Below, in pieces: positions 15,965 through 22,962 of a stretch of DNA of 25,958 bases; position 1 is the first letter of the stretch; every line of letters starts with the position of its first letter. Source of the DNA: Gammaproteobacteria bacterium (GTDB lineage Bacteria > Pseudomonadota > Gammaproteobacteria > DSM-16500). The notes under the pieces are model-generated. The model was given only the letters and a program-made list of their open reading frames with translations. It was not told the origin of the DNA and ran no database searches. The translations under genes and the position numbers were made by a program. The DNA lies in assembly GCA_013287235.1 (NCBI GenBank), contig JABDEF010000015.1, forward strand, positions 1 through 25,958, written 5' to 3'.

Positions 15965-17377
15965 ATGTCATTAGAGAGAAAATACCAAGATAGCCAAGGT
16001 AACCACTACATATTCAAAAAGGCATTAGGTAATAGAGGTCAGCCAGGACAAGCAGGGTTTTATGAAGATGAGAAAGGAAATCTTTTTGTCATCAAAGAAG
16101 ATGATATTGCGACTTGTATACAAGAAGGATCTGCCCGCTTTGTTGAACCGTATCTTCCAAAAGAGTATAAATACGCTATTAATTTAGCTTGGACCGAACA
16201 ATTCGGTGAAGATAAAAATAATATGAAAGTGGTTACAATCCAACCCGCAATCCAAGAAGCAAAGTCATTGCATATGGCGATATTTGGTGAAGAACGAAAC
16301 CCAAAGACATTGATTAGTCCTGAATCATGGAATGAACAAAGCGTTTTAAACTTTATCCGACGATTAAGTGATCATGCGAAAGCGACATTGGCAGTCGCTA
16401 TTTTTGCGAAAGTATTTATGGGCGATGAAAGTTTACATACTGGACAGTTTCTTGTGAGTGTTATTGAAAGCAAAGAGCCAAAAGATGAAAAAATTAAGAC
16501 AATAAAAGCAGAACAGATAAAAGATATTATTGGCATTGATACCGGTGCGAGCGAACGTCATGCCTTGCAAAGAGAAGCCGATAAGGACTTTAAACATGAT
16601 AACGCATCAAACTCTTATACTGGTAAACTTTTTAGCCAGGCCGGGAACAATTACATCAAATTTTTAATAAATGATATCGATGTGCGCGCTAAATATGTAC
16701 AGCTATGGATTCGTAGTGCAGACAAACATGAAAAAATGAATGTAGACACTGGCCATGCTGCTGACCTACGCGTAGATGCGTTTCGAGAGGCATTGAGTCA
16801 CATTCCGGATAAGGACAAAAAAAAGACCATTGAAAAGGTTTATGAAATTTATGCAAAAGGATTTAAAACAAAAAATACTAATACTATCGACCAAAATATA
16901 TTGGAAGAAACAATTAGGAAGGTTGTTTCTGTACGCGTTGGGTCTATGCAAAAGTATGCGAAATCTGAGTTTTACAATATATTTCTTAAATGTGATGTTA
17001 GGAATCTGCAGCTTGATGAGAAAAATGGTGATACTGAAAAATTTTTATCAAACTATATTTTCCATCCATTCACAAGAACAGAGGAAAAAAATGACGATGA
17101 GAGACTAATTAAGTTTTTTGATACAATGACGCGAGTGACTGAAAAACAGCCACCTTTAACGCGAGACAAGATAGATGCATATTACGCGCTATTAGCGCAC
17201 CTACATGCAGCAATTGAATTTAGAGAAGATTTTAATGTAGCTAGACGTAATAAACTGCTGAAACAAATTGAATCACTGCAAGATAATATATTAAAAAAAG
17301 CTAAAGCTCCAATTAAATCGCAAGAGGAGATATCTCCTACAATTGCGCCTCCCCAAAACCCAAAAATTTTCTGGTAA
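15965..17377 (+). CDS. Candidate atypical kinase, effector-like
   Basis: 470 residues, no signal peptide or membrane span. Not matched to a named gene, but the N-terminal 200 residues show the order of motifs of PI3/4-kinase/HipA-like atypical kinases: a Gly-rich loop (G22-NRGQPGQA-G31), strand Lys (FVIKED, K44), a helix Glu (E54), a catalytic-loop-like FMGDESLHTGQFLV (D154, H158, Q161, compare GDxxxHxxN) and a metal-binding-like GIDTGA (D192). The usual loop Asn is Gln here. The C-terminal half is helical and charged, ending in a proline-rich tail (about 455-470). It sits opposite fic across an operator region and is AT-rich and free-standing, which fits a horizontally acquired effector. A lipid or protein kinase is inference; a degenerate fold without activity is possible. 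Confidence 0.8.
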   Translation: MSLERKYQDSQGNHYIFKKALGNRGQPGQAGFYEDEKGNLFVIKEDDIATCIQEGSARFVEPYLPKEYKYAINLAWTEQFGEDKNNMKVVTIQPAIQEAKSLHMAIFGEERNPKTLISPESWNEQSVLNFIRRLSDHAKATLAVAIFAKVFMGDESLHTGQFLVSVIESKEPKDEKIKTIKAEQIKDIIGIDTGASERHALQREADKDFKHDNASNSYTGKLFSQAGNNYIKFLINDIDVRAKYVQLWIRSADKHEKMNVDTGHAADLRVDAFREALSHIPDKDKKKTIEKVYEIYAKGFKTKNTNTIDQNILEETIRKVVSVRVGSMQKYAKSEFYNIFLKCDVRNLQLDEKNGDTEKFLSNYIFHPFTRTEEKNDDERLIKFFDTMTRVTEKQPPLTRDKIDAYYALLAHLHAAIEFREDFNVARRNKLLKQIESLQDNILKKAKAPIKSQEEISPTIAPPQNPKIFW

Positions 17378-17382
17378 TACGT

Positions 17383-18144
17383 TCAGCGAATAAGCCCGTT
17401 TGCAGCTTTTCTATACGCTTTCGCAGCCTCCTGCGGATCTTTTGCATTTAAAATCCCACGTCCCACGATAATGATATCAGCTCCATTTTGGATGGCACGT
17501 TCCGGCGTCACATATTGCTGACCCAAAGCATCCTTACCCTCTTCTAACTGCACACCCGGCGTCATATAAATCCATTGCGGATCGTCGGATAATTTTTTTT
17601 GACTGATAAACCCCATCACAAATTCAGGAAATTGTTCCGCCATTTTTAAGGTTTTTTGGCTGTATTCTGCATTGAATAAATTATCTTTTGAGCTCATTTC
17701 GGCAAGCAATAATAACCCGCGATTTTTTTTAAGACCAATCGATAAAAGCCCTTCCACAATCCCAGGACCGGGAAGTGCATGTGCATTCACGATATCTGCC
17801 CAATCGGCAATATGATACATCCCACTTGCATATTGCTTTTGAACCGTGCTTCCAATATCTGCAAATTTACGATCTTCAAAAATCAAAAACTGATGCTTTT
17901 TCGCGAGATTTACTAACTCTTTTGTCAACGACAATGAAAAATCTTCAAGAATATCGATATGCGTTTTCAATACACAAATTTCAGGACCACATTGATCCGC
18001 CAATCGCAATAAATCATCCGCACGCGTCACATCCGCGGATAAAGCCAAATGGGTTTTTTTTTCATGTAGTATTTGAAATAATAATTTTCCCGTTGGATTT
18101 TTACAAAACGCCATCCGTGCGTCAAAAGGAAGACGTTTTTTCAT
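17383..18144 (-). CDS. pyrF: Orotidine 5'-phosphate decarboxylase, eukaryote (UMPS/Ura3)-like
   Basis: 253 residues. It decarboxylates OMP to UMP, the last step of de novo pyrimidine synthesis. The Lys-Asp-Lys-Asp tetrad is present: K60 in LKTHID, then D91, K93 and D96 in FEDRKFADIG. The later parts, NAHALPGPGIVEGL, LLLLAEMSSKDNL, FVMGFISQKK, TPGVQL and DALGQQYVTPERAI plus ADIIIVGRGI, follow the animal UMPS and yeast Ura3 pattern far more than the shorter E. coli PyrF. Length is also closer to the eukaryotic domain. ATG follows the pyrE stop without a gap (TAA-ATG), with GAGAAGG in the pyrE end as ribosome-binding site. Its convergent neighbour ends 5 bp away. Confidence 0.94.
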   Translation of the reverse strand: MKKRLPFDARMAFCKNPTGKLLFQILHEKKTHLALSADVTRADDLLRLADQCGPEICVLKTHIDILEDFSLSLTKELVNLAKKHQFLIFEDRKFADIGSTVQKQYASGMYHIADWADIVNAHALPGPGIVEGLLSIGLKKNRGLLLLAEMSSKDNLFNAEYSQKTLKMAEQFPEFVMGFISQKKLSDDPQWIYMTPGVQLEEGKDALGQQYVTPERAIQNGADIIIVGRGILNAKDPQEAAKAYRKAANGLIR

Positions 18145-18741
18145 TTATACCTTCTCTTGTATCAAATGTGTCACCATCGCACGATCTTCTTCCGATATTT
18201 CATCCGAATGTAGCAAAGTATTTAAAATATCTTTGAGTGTAAAAGCCGCGTGAAGTTGATAATGTTTTTCATGTAAATTTTGGGCACCATTCGCTTCACG
18301 ATCAATTAAAACAACCACATCACGGACTTTTAATCCCGCCACCTCAAGATCATCTGCGGTCTCAAGAATGCTCGTACCCTTCGTGATAATATCTTCCACG
18401 ATGAGACACTTTTGTCCTGTTTTATAGACACCTTCGATTTGTTGCTTCGTGCCATATTCTTTTTTTTCTTTACGGCGCATCACCATGGGAATATCTTGTT
18501 GTAAAGAAATGCACGTTGCGATGGGTAAAGCGGTATAAGGCACGCCACAAATAAGATCAAAAGGATAACCATGGGCTTGTTGCCAAATGGCTTCACTCAC
18601 GGCTTTTAAAACATCGGGATAAGAAATGATGACGCGTAAGTCAATATATATGTTTGATTTTTCACCACTTTTGAGGGTGAAATCTCCAAATTTAACAGCG
18701 CCGATTTTATAAAGTGAAAAGATTAAAGGTTTAAAGTTCAT
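18145..18741 (-). CDS. pyrE: Orotate phosphoribosyltransferase, UMPS-like
   Basis: 198 residues. It makes OMP from orotate and PRPP. The PRPP motif is LIVEDIITKGTS (about 113-124), and MRRKEKKEYGTKQQIEG (about 88-104) is the flexible catalytic loop with its conserved lysines. The N-terminus (LYKIGAVKFGDFTLKSGEKSN and YIDLR) and CGVPYTALPIAT follow the OPRT domain of animal UMPS closely. AAGGAG lies 11 nt before the ATG. First gene of a two-gene unit with pyrF, divergent from pyrB; the 89-bp gap should hold promoters for both directions, but I find no clear pair of boxes in it. Confidence 0.94.
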   Translation of the reverse strand: MNFKPLIFSLYKIGAVKFGDFTLKSGEKSNIYIDLRVIISYPDVLKAVSEAIWQQAHGYPFDLICGVPYTALPIATCISLQQDIPMVMRRKEKKEYGTKQQIEGVYKTGQKCLIVEDIITKGTSILETADDLEVAGLKVRDVVVLIDREANGAQNLHEKHYQLHAAFTLKDILNTLLHSDEISEEDRAMVTHLIQEKV

Positions 18742-18830
18742 TTCAGGCTTTACTCCTTGTTGCGTTTCGTAAGCAATTGCAGCATATTACACTACCAAAA
18801 GCAAACAGGTTTTTAATCGGGGTTTAAAAA

Positions 18831-19754
18831 ATGGGTAATCCACTATTCGAGCGCGATATTTTATCCATCAAAGATTTAACATTGGAAAATATTCGCACAA
18901 TTTTAGACACAGCTTTTGATTTAAAAAATGCACCCGCTAAACATTTAATCAAGGATAAATTGATCGCACATTGCTTTTTTGAACCCTCCACACGCACAAG
19001 ACTTTCTTTTGAATCAGCAACCCTCCGTTTAGGTGGCAAAGTGTTAGGCTTTTCAAGCGATGAGTCACTCTCCATTCAAAAAGGCGAAACCTTATACGAT
19101 ACCATGAAGGTCATTTCTGAATACGCAGATTTGATTGTCATTCGTCATCCCCAAGAAGGGGCCGCGCGTTTTACCGCTGAAATTTCCGATAAACCCGTCA
19201 TCAACGCAGGCGATGGTGCCAATCAACATCCAACCCAAGCATTGGTAGATCTTTTTACCATCCAAGCATGTCAAAAAAAATTGGATGGATTGAATATTGG
19301 TTTAATCGGTGATTTAAAATATGGCCGAACGATTCATTCTTTTGCAGAAGTTTGTATGTTATTTGGTGTACGGCTTTATTTGGTTTCGCCAGAAATTTTG
19401 ACGTTGCCCGAACCTATTTGTGACGCATTAAAAAAACGCGGCGTGCGCTTTTCATTTCATCGTACGTTAGAAGAAGTAATCCCCAAACTAGATATTCTTT
19501 ATATGACGCGTATTCAACAAGAACGATTTGATGACGCAGAATATCAATTCGTCAAAAATCTTTATTGCTTAACCCCAGCACTTTTGAAAAATGTAAAACC
19601 GAACTTAAAAATACTACATCCACTTCCTCGTATCCATGAAATCGCAACCGAAGTCGATCAAACGCCTTATGCACACTATTTTGCACAAGCTGCGAATGGT
19701 GTATATGTCCGAGAAGCTTTATTGGCGCTATTGTTAAATGAGAAATTACCATGA
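18831..19754 (+). CDS. pyrB: Aspartate carbamoyltransferase, catalytic chain
   Basis: 307 residues, the length of E. coli PyrB. It condenses carbamoyl phosphate with aspartate. The carbamoyl-phosphate motif FEPSTRTRLSFE lies at about 50-61 (S53-T-R-T-R57). The 80s loop (SDESLSIQKGETL) with Ser and Lys, NAGDGANQHPTQALVDLFT, IGDLKYGRTIHS, and the C-terminal HPLPRIHEI loop are all present. The pyrI start overlaps its stop (ATGA), so the two chains are made together and should assemble as a c6r6 holoenzyme. The start ATG at 18831 is preceded by CGGGG at a suitable distance. First gene of pyrB-pyrI-pyrC. Confidence 0.96.
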   Translation: MGNPLFERDILSIKDLTLENIRTILDTAFDLKNAPAKHLIKDKLIAHCFFEPSTRTRLSFESATLRLGGKVLGFSSDESLSIQKGETLYDTMKVISEYADLIVIRHPQEGAARFTAEISDKPVINAGDGANQHPTQALVDLFTIQACQKKLDGLNIGLIGDLKYGRTIHSFAEVCMLFGVRLYLVSPEILTLPEPICDALKKRGVRFSFHRTLEEVIPKLDILYMTRIQQERFDDAEYQFVKNLYCLTPALLKNVKPNLKILHPLPRIHEIATEVDQTPYAHYFAQAANGVYVREALLALLLNEKLP

Positions 19755-20212
19755 CGAAAACACTTTCTGTTTCCGCTATCAAAAATGGCACCGTGATTGA
19801 TCATATCCCTGCAGGGCAAGCATTACGTATTATGCGTTTACTACGCGTTTTAGACAGTCAAAAAAATAAAGTCACATTAGGATTAAATTTACCGAGTAAA
19901 TTGTTAGGATTGAAAGATTTAATCAAAATTGAAAATCGTGTTTTGACAAACCGAGAAGCCAATGAAATTGTGATTTTTGCACCGCTCGCAACGATTAATA
20001 TTATTCAAGAATTTGAAGTGAAGCAAAAAATCACGACACATTTGCCAGAGTCCATTTCGAATGTATTTTTTTGTCCGAATACCGCATGCATCACGCAACA
20101 TGAACCGATTCAAAGCGTATTTCATATTCGAGAACAAGGCAAAATCGTCAAACTGATTTGTCATTATTGTGAAAAAGAATTCGATCGAGATCTAGTAAAG
20201 GTGAATATTTAA
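19751..20212 (+). CDS. pyrI: Aspartate carbamoyltransferase, regulatory chain
   Basis: 153 residues. The N-terminal allosteric domain (ISAIKNGTVIDHIPAGQALRIMRLL through DLIKIENRVL) binds nucleotide effectors (CTP, ATP). The C-terminal zinc domain has Cys-x4-Cys (CPNTAC) and Cys-x2-Cys (CHYC), the four zinc ligands needed for contact with PyrB. The presence of PyrI means feedback control by the end product, as in enteric bacteria. It overlaps pyrB by 4 bp and is followed by pyrC after one base. Confidence 0.95.
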   Translation: MTKTLSVSAIKNGTVIDHIPAGQALRIMRLLRVLDSQKNKVTLGLNLPSKLLGLKDLIKIENRVLTNREANEIVIFAPLATINIIQEFEVKQKITTHLPESISNVFFCPNTACITQHEPIQSVFHIREQGKIVKLICHYCEKEFDRDLVKVNI

Positions 20213-20213
20213 A

Positions 20214-21410
20214 ATGCCTATATTTAAAACGTTTGATAATCAAGAAATCGAAATAGAAATTAAAGATATTGCGCACTTTGAAGATCATTGGATTGTGTTC
20301 CCTGGTTTAATTGATCCGCACGTACACTTTCGTACCCCCGGTTTAGAACATAAAGAAGATTGGCGAACGGCGGCAAAAGCAGCACTCGCGGGTGGTTACA
20401 CAACGGTTTTTGATATGCCAAATACTTTGCCGCCGACGATTACGCGAGAGCGTTTGATAGAGAAAAAAAATATTGTCGATGCGCAATTGCGTGAAGTTGG
20501 AATCCCTTTGCGTTACCAATTATTTTTTGGCGCTGATAAAAATCATCTTCAAGAAATTCCCTTGGTGAAACACGATGTCATTGGCATCAAAGTTTTCATG
20601 GGTTGCAGCACTGGCGATCTTGTCATTGACGATGATGAAAGTTTACATGCCGTATTTGAATTAGCCGCAAAAAATCACCTGCTTGTCGCCGTGCATGCTG
20701 AAGACGAGCATTTACTCCAAGCACAAAAAGCGCATTACCCAGGTCCTATGACATATGCAGCACATTCTGTTATTCGAAATGAAGAAGTTGCGCGCGTCGC
20801 TGTCGAAAAAGCGATTGGTTTAACCAAAAAATATGGTACGCGTTTATATATTTTGCATGTCTCGACGGGAATAGAATGTGATTTGATCCGAAAAGCAAAA
20901 AAAGCGGGGTTACCCGTTTTTGCAGAAACCACCCCGCATCATCTTTTTTTAGATGCATCGGCATATGCGACATTGGCAGGAAAAGCGGTCGTGAATCCCC
21001 CTCTGCGTGAGGGTAGCAATCATGAAGCGCTTTTTAATGCCATCCATGAAGGGATCATCGATACCATAGGCTCAGATCATGCGCCCCATACCTTATCAGA
21101 AAAAGAAAGACCTTATGGTCAGTGCCCCTCCGGGATGCCGGGTATCGAAACAACACTACCTTTATTATTAAATGCTTATCATCAGGGGTTACTAACGCTT
21201 TCTGAAATCGCCTCTTTGACCTCTAAAAGGGCGAGGGAAATCTTCCATTTACCTCCCACGGACGACTATACAATCGTGGATTTGAATAAAAAAGCCGCTG
21301 TTAATGATCAAAATTTGCACACTAAATGCCATTGGTCACCTTATAACCATTTGATTCTACAGGGGTGGCCAGTGGGAGTTGTGTTAGAAGACATTTTTTA
21401 CCTCATTTGA
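20214..21410 (+). CDS. pyrC: Dihydroorotase
   Basis: 398 residues. It cyclises carbamoyl-aspartate to dihydroorotate. Binuclear-metal ligands: H36 and H38 in DPHVHFRTPG, a bridging Lys (K125 in GIKVFMG, expected to be carbamylated), His in VAVHAED, His in ILHVSTG, and Asp in SDHAPHTL. MPNTLPP and the substrate loop GMPGIETTLPLLL are also present. The IKVFMG strand with Lys, rather than Asp, sets it apart from Gram-positive type I enzymes. The sequence ends with a barrel-closing segment (CHWSPYNHLILQGWPVG) like that in CAD dihydroorotases. It starts one base after pyrI, with AAAGGTG in the pyrI end as ribosome-binding site. Confidence 0.93.
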   Translation: MPIFKTFDNQEIEIEIKDIAHFEDHWIVFPGLIDPHVHFRTPGLEHKEDWRTAAKAALAGGYTTVFDMPNTLPPTITRERLIEKKNIVDAQLREVGIPLRYQLFFGADKNHLQEIPLVKHDVIGIKVFMGCSTGDLVIDDDESLHAVFELAAKNHLLVAVHAEDEHLLQAQKAHYPGPMTYAAHSVIRNEEVARVAVEKAIGLTKKYGTRLYILHVSTGIECDLIRKAKKAGLPVFAETTPHHLFLDASAYATLAGKAVVNPPLREGSNHEALFNAIHEGIIDTIGSDHAPHTLSEKERPYGQCPSGMPGIETTLPLLLNAYHQGLLTLSEIASLTSKRAREIFHLPPTDDYTIVDLNKKAAVNDQNLHTKCHWSPYNHLILQGWPVGVVLEDIFYLI

Positions 21411-21430
21411 GCATTTTTTGAGAAATTATT

Positions 21431-21459
21431 TTGACTTTTTTTAAAATAATGGTTATTAT
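21431..21459 (+). promoter_or_regulatory. Promoter of the first REC-like gene
   Basis: TTGACT (21431-21436), 17-bp spacer, TATTAT (21454-21459), each 5/6 to consensus. The ATG at 21509 is 50 bp downstream. The -10 lies inside the motif shared with the second paralogue. The leader carries CTATTTTTAAACGAGGAAAA, nearly the same as before the 2844 gene. Confidence 0.6.
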
Positions 21460-21461
21460 AT
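21446..21461. promoter_or_regulatory. Shared promoter-region motif, copy 1
   Basis: ATAATGGTTATTATAT, 47 bp before the start codon of the first REC-like gene. Fourteen of 16 bases match 22903-22918, at nearly the same distance (44 bp) before the second paralogue. It is partly palindromic (AATAA...TTATT). It may be a regulator site or duplicated promoter sequence. Confidence 0.45.
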
Positions 21462-21508
21462 GATCTACATGTGCAATTAATATACTATTTTTAAACGAGG
21501 AAAATGTT

Positions 21509-22642
21509 ATGGAACCCAGAAAATTCATCAAAATAGGTTATGCAGAAGATAATAAAGCTTATGCTTTTGCCGTATTTAGAAATATCGCCGGCACACCAGA
21601 TCCAAGATTTAAAAAGGCGCCTCAAAAAAAATTGAAATTCAACTCCAAAGGTGGCTCTTCGCAAGACAAAAAATTCGTTAACGCTGAAGTTAAAATAACG
21701 CATCATATAAATGTAGAACATTTTATGCTCGAAATTCAAAAGGGAATCTTCGATTACGATATGTTAATGTTAGATAACAATCTTCCAGGTGGAATTGACG
21801 GGAAAAAATTCGCTAAACTTTTGAAAGCGTCTAAAGATGAATTAATGGCAGAAAAACAAGCCTATGAAAATGGTCTACAAACCAACTTCTTAATAGCCAA
21901 TGAGAATCTCGATTATAATGATTTTGCTATTATTAGAAAATTCGACGTTGATTATTCGAAAGTTCTAACCCAGCTAATAGAAAACCCTCAAAATCATTTA
22001 TATATAACAATGATTTCATCTGATGATCTAAAGAACGAAGGACTTTCGAAACGAGGTATTGATCATACCACAAACAAGGAAGCGATAGGCTTAGCCGAAC
22101 ATTGTTCTACATCTACCAACTGTCCTTTTGCCGTCATGGAAGAAAAAGTTACTAAGAAGAAAAGAAAAACAGTAAAACCAACATCGAAAAGTATGCTAAA
22201 TATTGGCGATGAAGATGAAAATAAAGAGTCTGAGACCCCACCATCATCCCCCGTCATGAGCAGCTCTTCATCTTCTAGTTCACCAACTAAGAAGAGGAAG
22301 TCTTCGCCAAACTCTGTGCAGAGAGCATTGAGCGACCCTACAACTAATAAAGATACTACTACTGAAATTTTTGGTCGTCTTGGTCGTCTTGCTATTAATA
22401 TTGCTCCCAATACTAATACTAATACTGATCCTCCTACGCCAAAATTATTTGAAACACCAAGTGATAGTGATTTTCAAGTCCTACCAGAAACAACAAAAAC
22501 ATCAAACCCACCATCATCAACAACGTCAAATACATCACCTCAAACTTCAAGTCCTACAAGCGACGAGATTACTGAGATGACCGTTACATCACCAACAAAA
22601 ACTTTGAGTCCTACATCATCAATCAATCAAACGAGTAGTTAA
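21509..22642 (+). CDS. REC-like protein A with Ser/Pro-rich tail and basic clusters, possible effector
   Basis: 377 residues. Residues 5-200 read as an expanded response-regulator receiver fold: IKIGYAEDN with the acidic pair E13-D14, YDMLMLDNNLPGGIDG with phospho-acceptor D89, ITMISS with S170 or S171, and GIDHTTNK, which lines up with the usual GADDYLTK and gives the conserved K190. Insertions lie after the first strand (about 28-60) and between strands 3 and 4 (about 105-160). No output domain follows. From about 211 the chain is low-complexity: KKKRK (216-220), eight serines (251-258) followed by PTKKRK (259-264), then a Thr/Ser/Pro-rich tail. The two basic clusters look like monopartite nuclear localisation signals. 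Paralogous to the 22963 gene. No cognate histidine kinase is nearby. Role unknown. Confidence 0.82.
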   Translation: MEPRKFIKIGYAEDNKAYAFAVFRNIAGTPDPRFKKAPQKKLKFNSKGGSSQDKKFVNAEVKITHHINVEHFMLEIQKGIFDYDMLMLDNNLPGGIDGKKFAKLLKASKDELMAEKQAYENGLQTNFLIANENLDYNDFAIIRKFDVDYSKVLTQLIENPQNHLYITMISSDDLKNEGLSKRGIDHTTNKEAIGLAEHCSTSTNCPFAVMEEKVTKKKRKTVKPTSKSMLNIGDEDENKESETPPSSPVMSSSSSSSSPTKKRKSSPNSVQRALSDPTTNKDTTTEIFGRLGRLAINIAPNTNTNTDPPTPKLFETPSDSDFQVLPETTKTSNPPSSTTSNTSPQTSSPTSDEITEMTVTSPTKTLSPTSSINQTSS

Positions 22643-22663
22643 GAAGGAAGGTCTTTTTATTTT

Positions 22664-22697
22664 TATCGTAATCCACCACCGTTTCGGTGGATTACGA
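22664..22697 (+). terminator. Strong hairpin after REC-like gene A
   Basis: Perfect 13-bp arms ATCGTAATCCACC and GGTGGATTACGAT around an 8-nt loop, 21 bp after the stop codon. An alternative inner pairing CCACCG-TTT-CGGTGG is possible. There is no T-run after it (the T-rich stretch precedes the stem), so it is not a classical intrinsic terminator. RNA 3'-end stabilisation or factor-dependent termination is more likely. Confidence 0.45.
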
Positions 22698-22743
22698 TGC
22701 GGTGCATGAAAAGCCCTTTACTTGCGAATCTGCTTCAATTAGT

Positions 22744-22772
22744 TTAACAACGCATTTATTATACTTTATAAT
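22744..22772 (+). promoter_or_regulatory. Near-consensus promoter far upstream of REC-like gene B
   Basis: TTAACA (22744-22749), 17-bp spacer, TATAAT (22767-22772). Transcription would begin near 22779, 184 nt before the gene B start codon, so this may drive a long leader or a separate small RNA. Confidence 0.5.
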
Positions 22773-22795
22773 GTACATTTATTTTACATATATGG

Positions 22796-22825
22796 CAAAT
22801 AAGTGTAATTATAAATACTTATTTG
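22796..22825. promoter_or_regulatory. Inverted repeat in the gene B leader
   Basis: CAAATAAGT (22796-22804) and ACTTATTTG (22817-22825), perfect 9-bp arms with a 12-nt spacer. It lies just past the predicted start of the upstream promoter, so it could be an operator or a weak AT-rich leader hairpin. Confidence 0.35.
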
Positions 22826-22902
22826 TATTAAATATAAACATTCAACTTATTATGATTTGAGTATTTGAATATTTAGTTGATATTTTTTTTTCATTATGTT
22901 AA

Positions 22903-22918
22903 ATAATGATAATTATAT
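22903..22918. promoter_or_regulatory. Shared promoter-region motif, copy 2
   Basis: ATAATGATAATTATAT, 44 bp before the gene B start codon. It matches 21446-21461 at 14 of 16 positions, and TCATTA/TAATGA (22891-22909) forms a palindrome overlapping its left side. A further stretch, CAATTA followed by TATA and then ACGAGGAAAAT, is also shared with the gene A leader. TTGATA at 22877-22882 is the best nearby -35. Confidence 0.45.
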
Positions 22919-22962
22919 ACACAATTACTATATCTATGTGTTAACTATACGAGGAAAATATC

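Larger units (their letters stand above)
22643..22962. other. 320-bp AT-rich intergenic region between the two REC-like genes
   Basis: It contains a hairpin after gene A (22664-22697), a near-consensus promoter (22744-22772), a 9-bp inverted repeat (22796-22825), and the promoter motif of gene B (22903-22918). A 22-codon frame from the ATG at 22792 has no ribosome-binding site and is probably not a gene. The distance from the upstream promoter to gene B would leave a leader of over 180 nt or produce a small RNA. Confidence 0.6.

Noticed and set aside
22371..22580. Frames overlapping REC-like gene A (and other antisense or shifted frames inside genes)
   Set aside because: Low-complexity shadows of the Ser/Thr/Pro-rich coding sequence without ribosome-binding sites.
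22792..22860. 22-codon frame from the ATG at 22792
   Set aside because: No ribosome-binding site, overlaps an inverted repeat, composition is that of random AT-rich DNA.
22901..22919. Fur-box-like sequence upstream of REC-like gene B (14 of 19 to the GATAATGATAATCATTATC consensus)
   Set aside because: The region is so AT-rich that such a match is likely by chance, and copy 1 upstream of gene A matches only 11 of 19. I kept the shared motif but not the Fur assignment.
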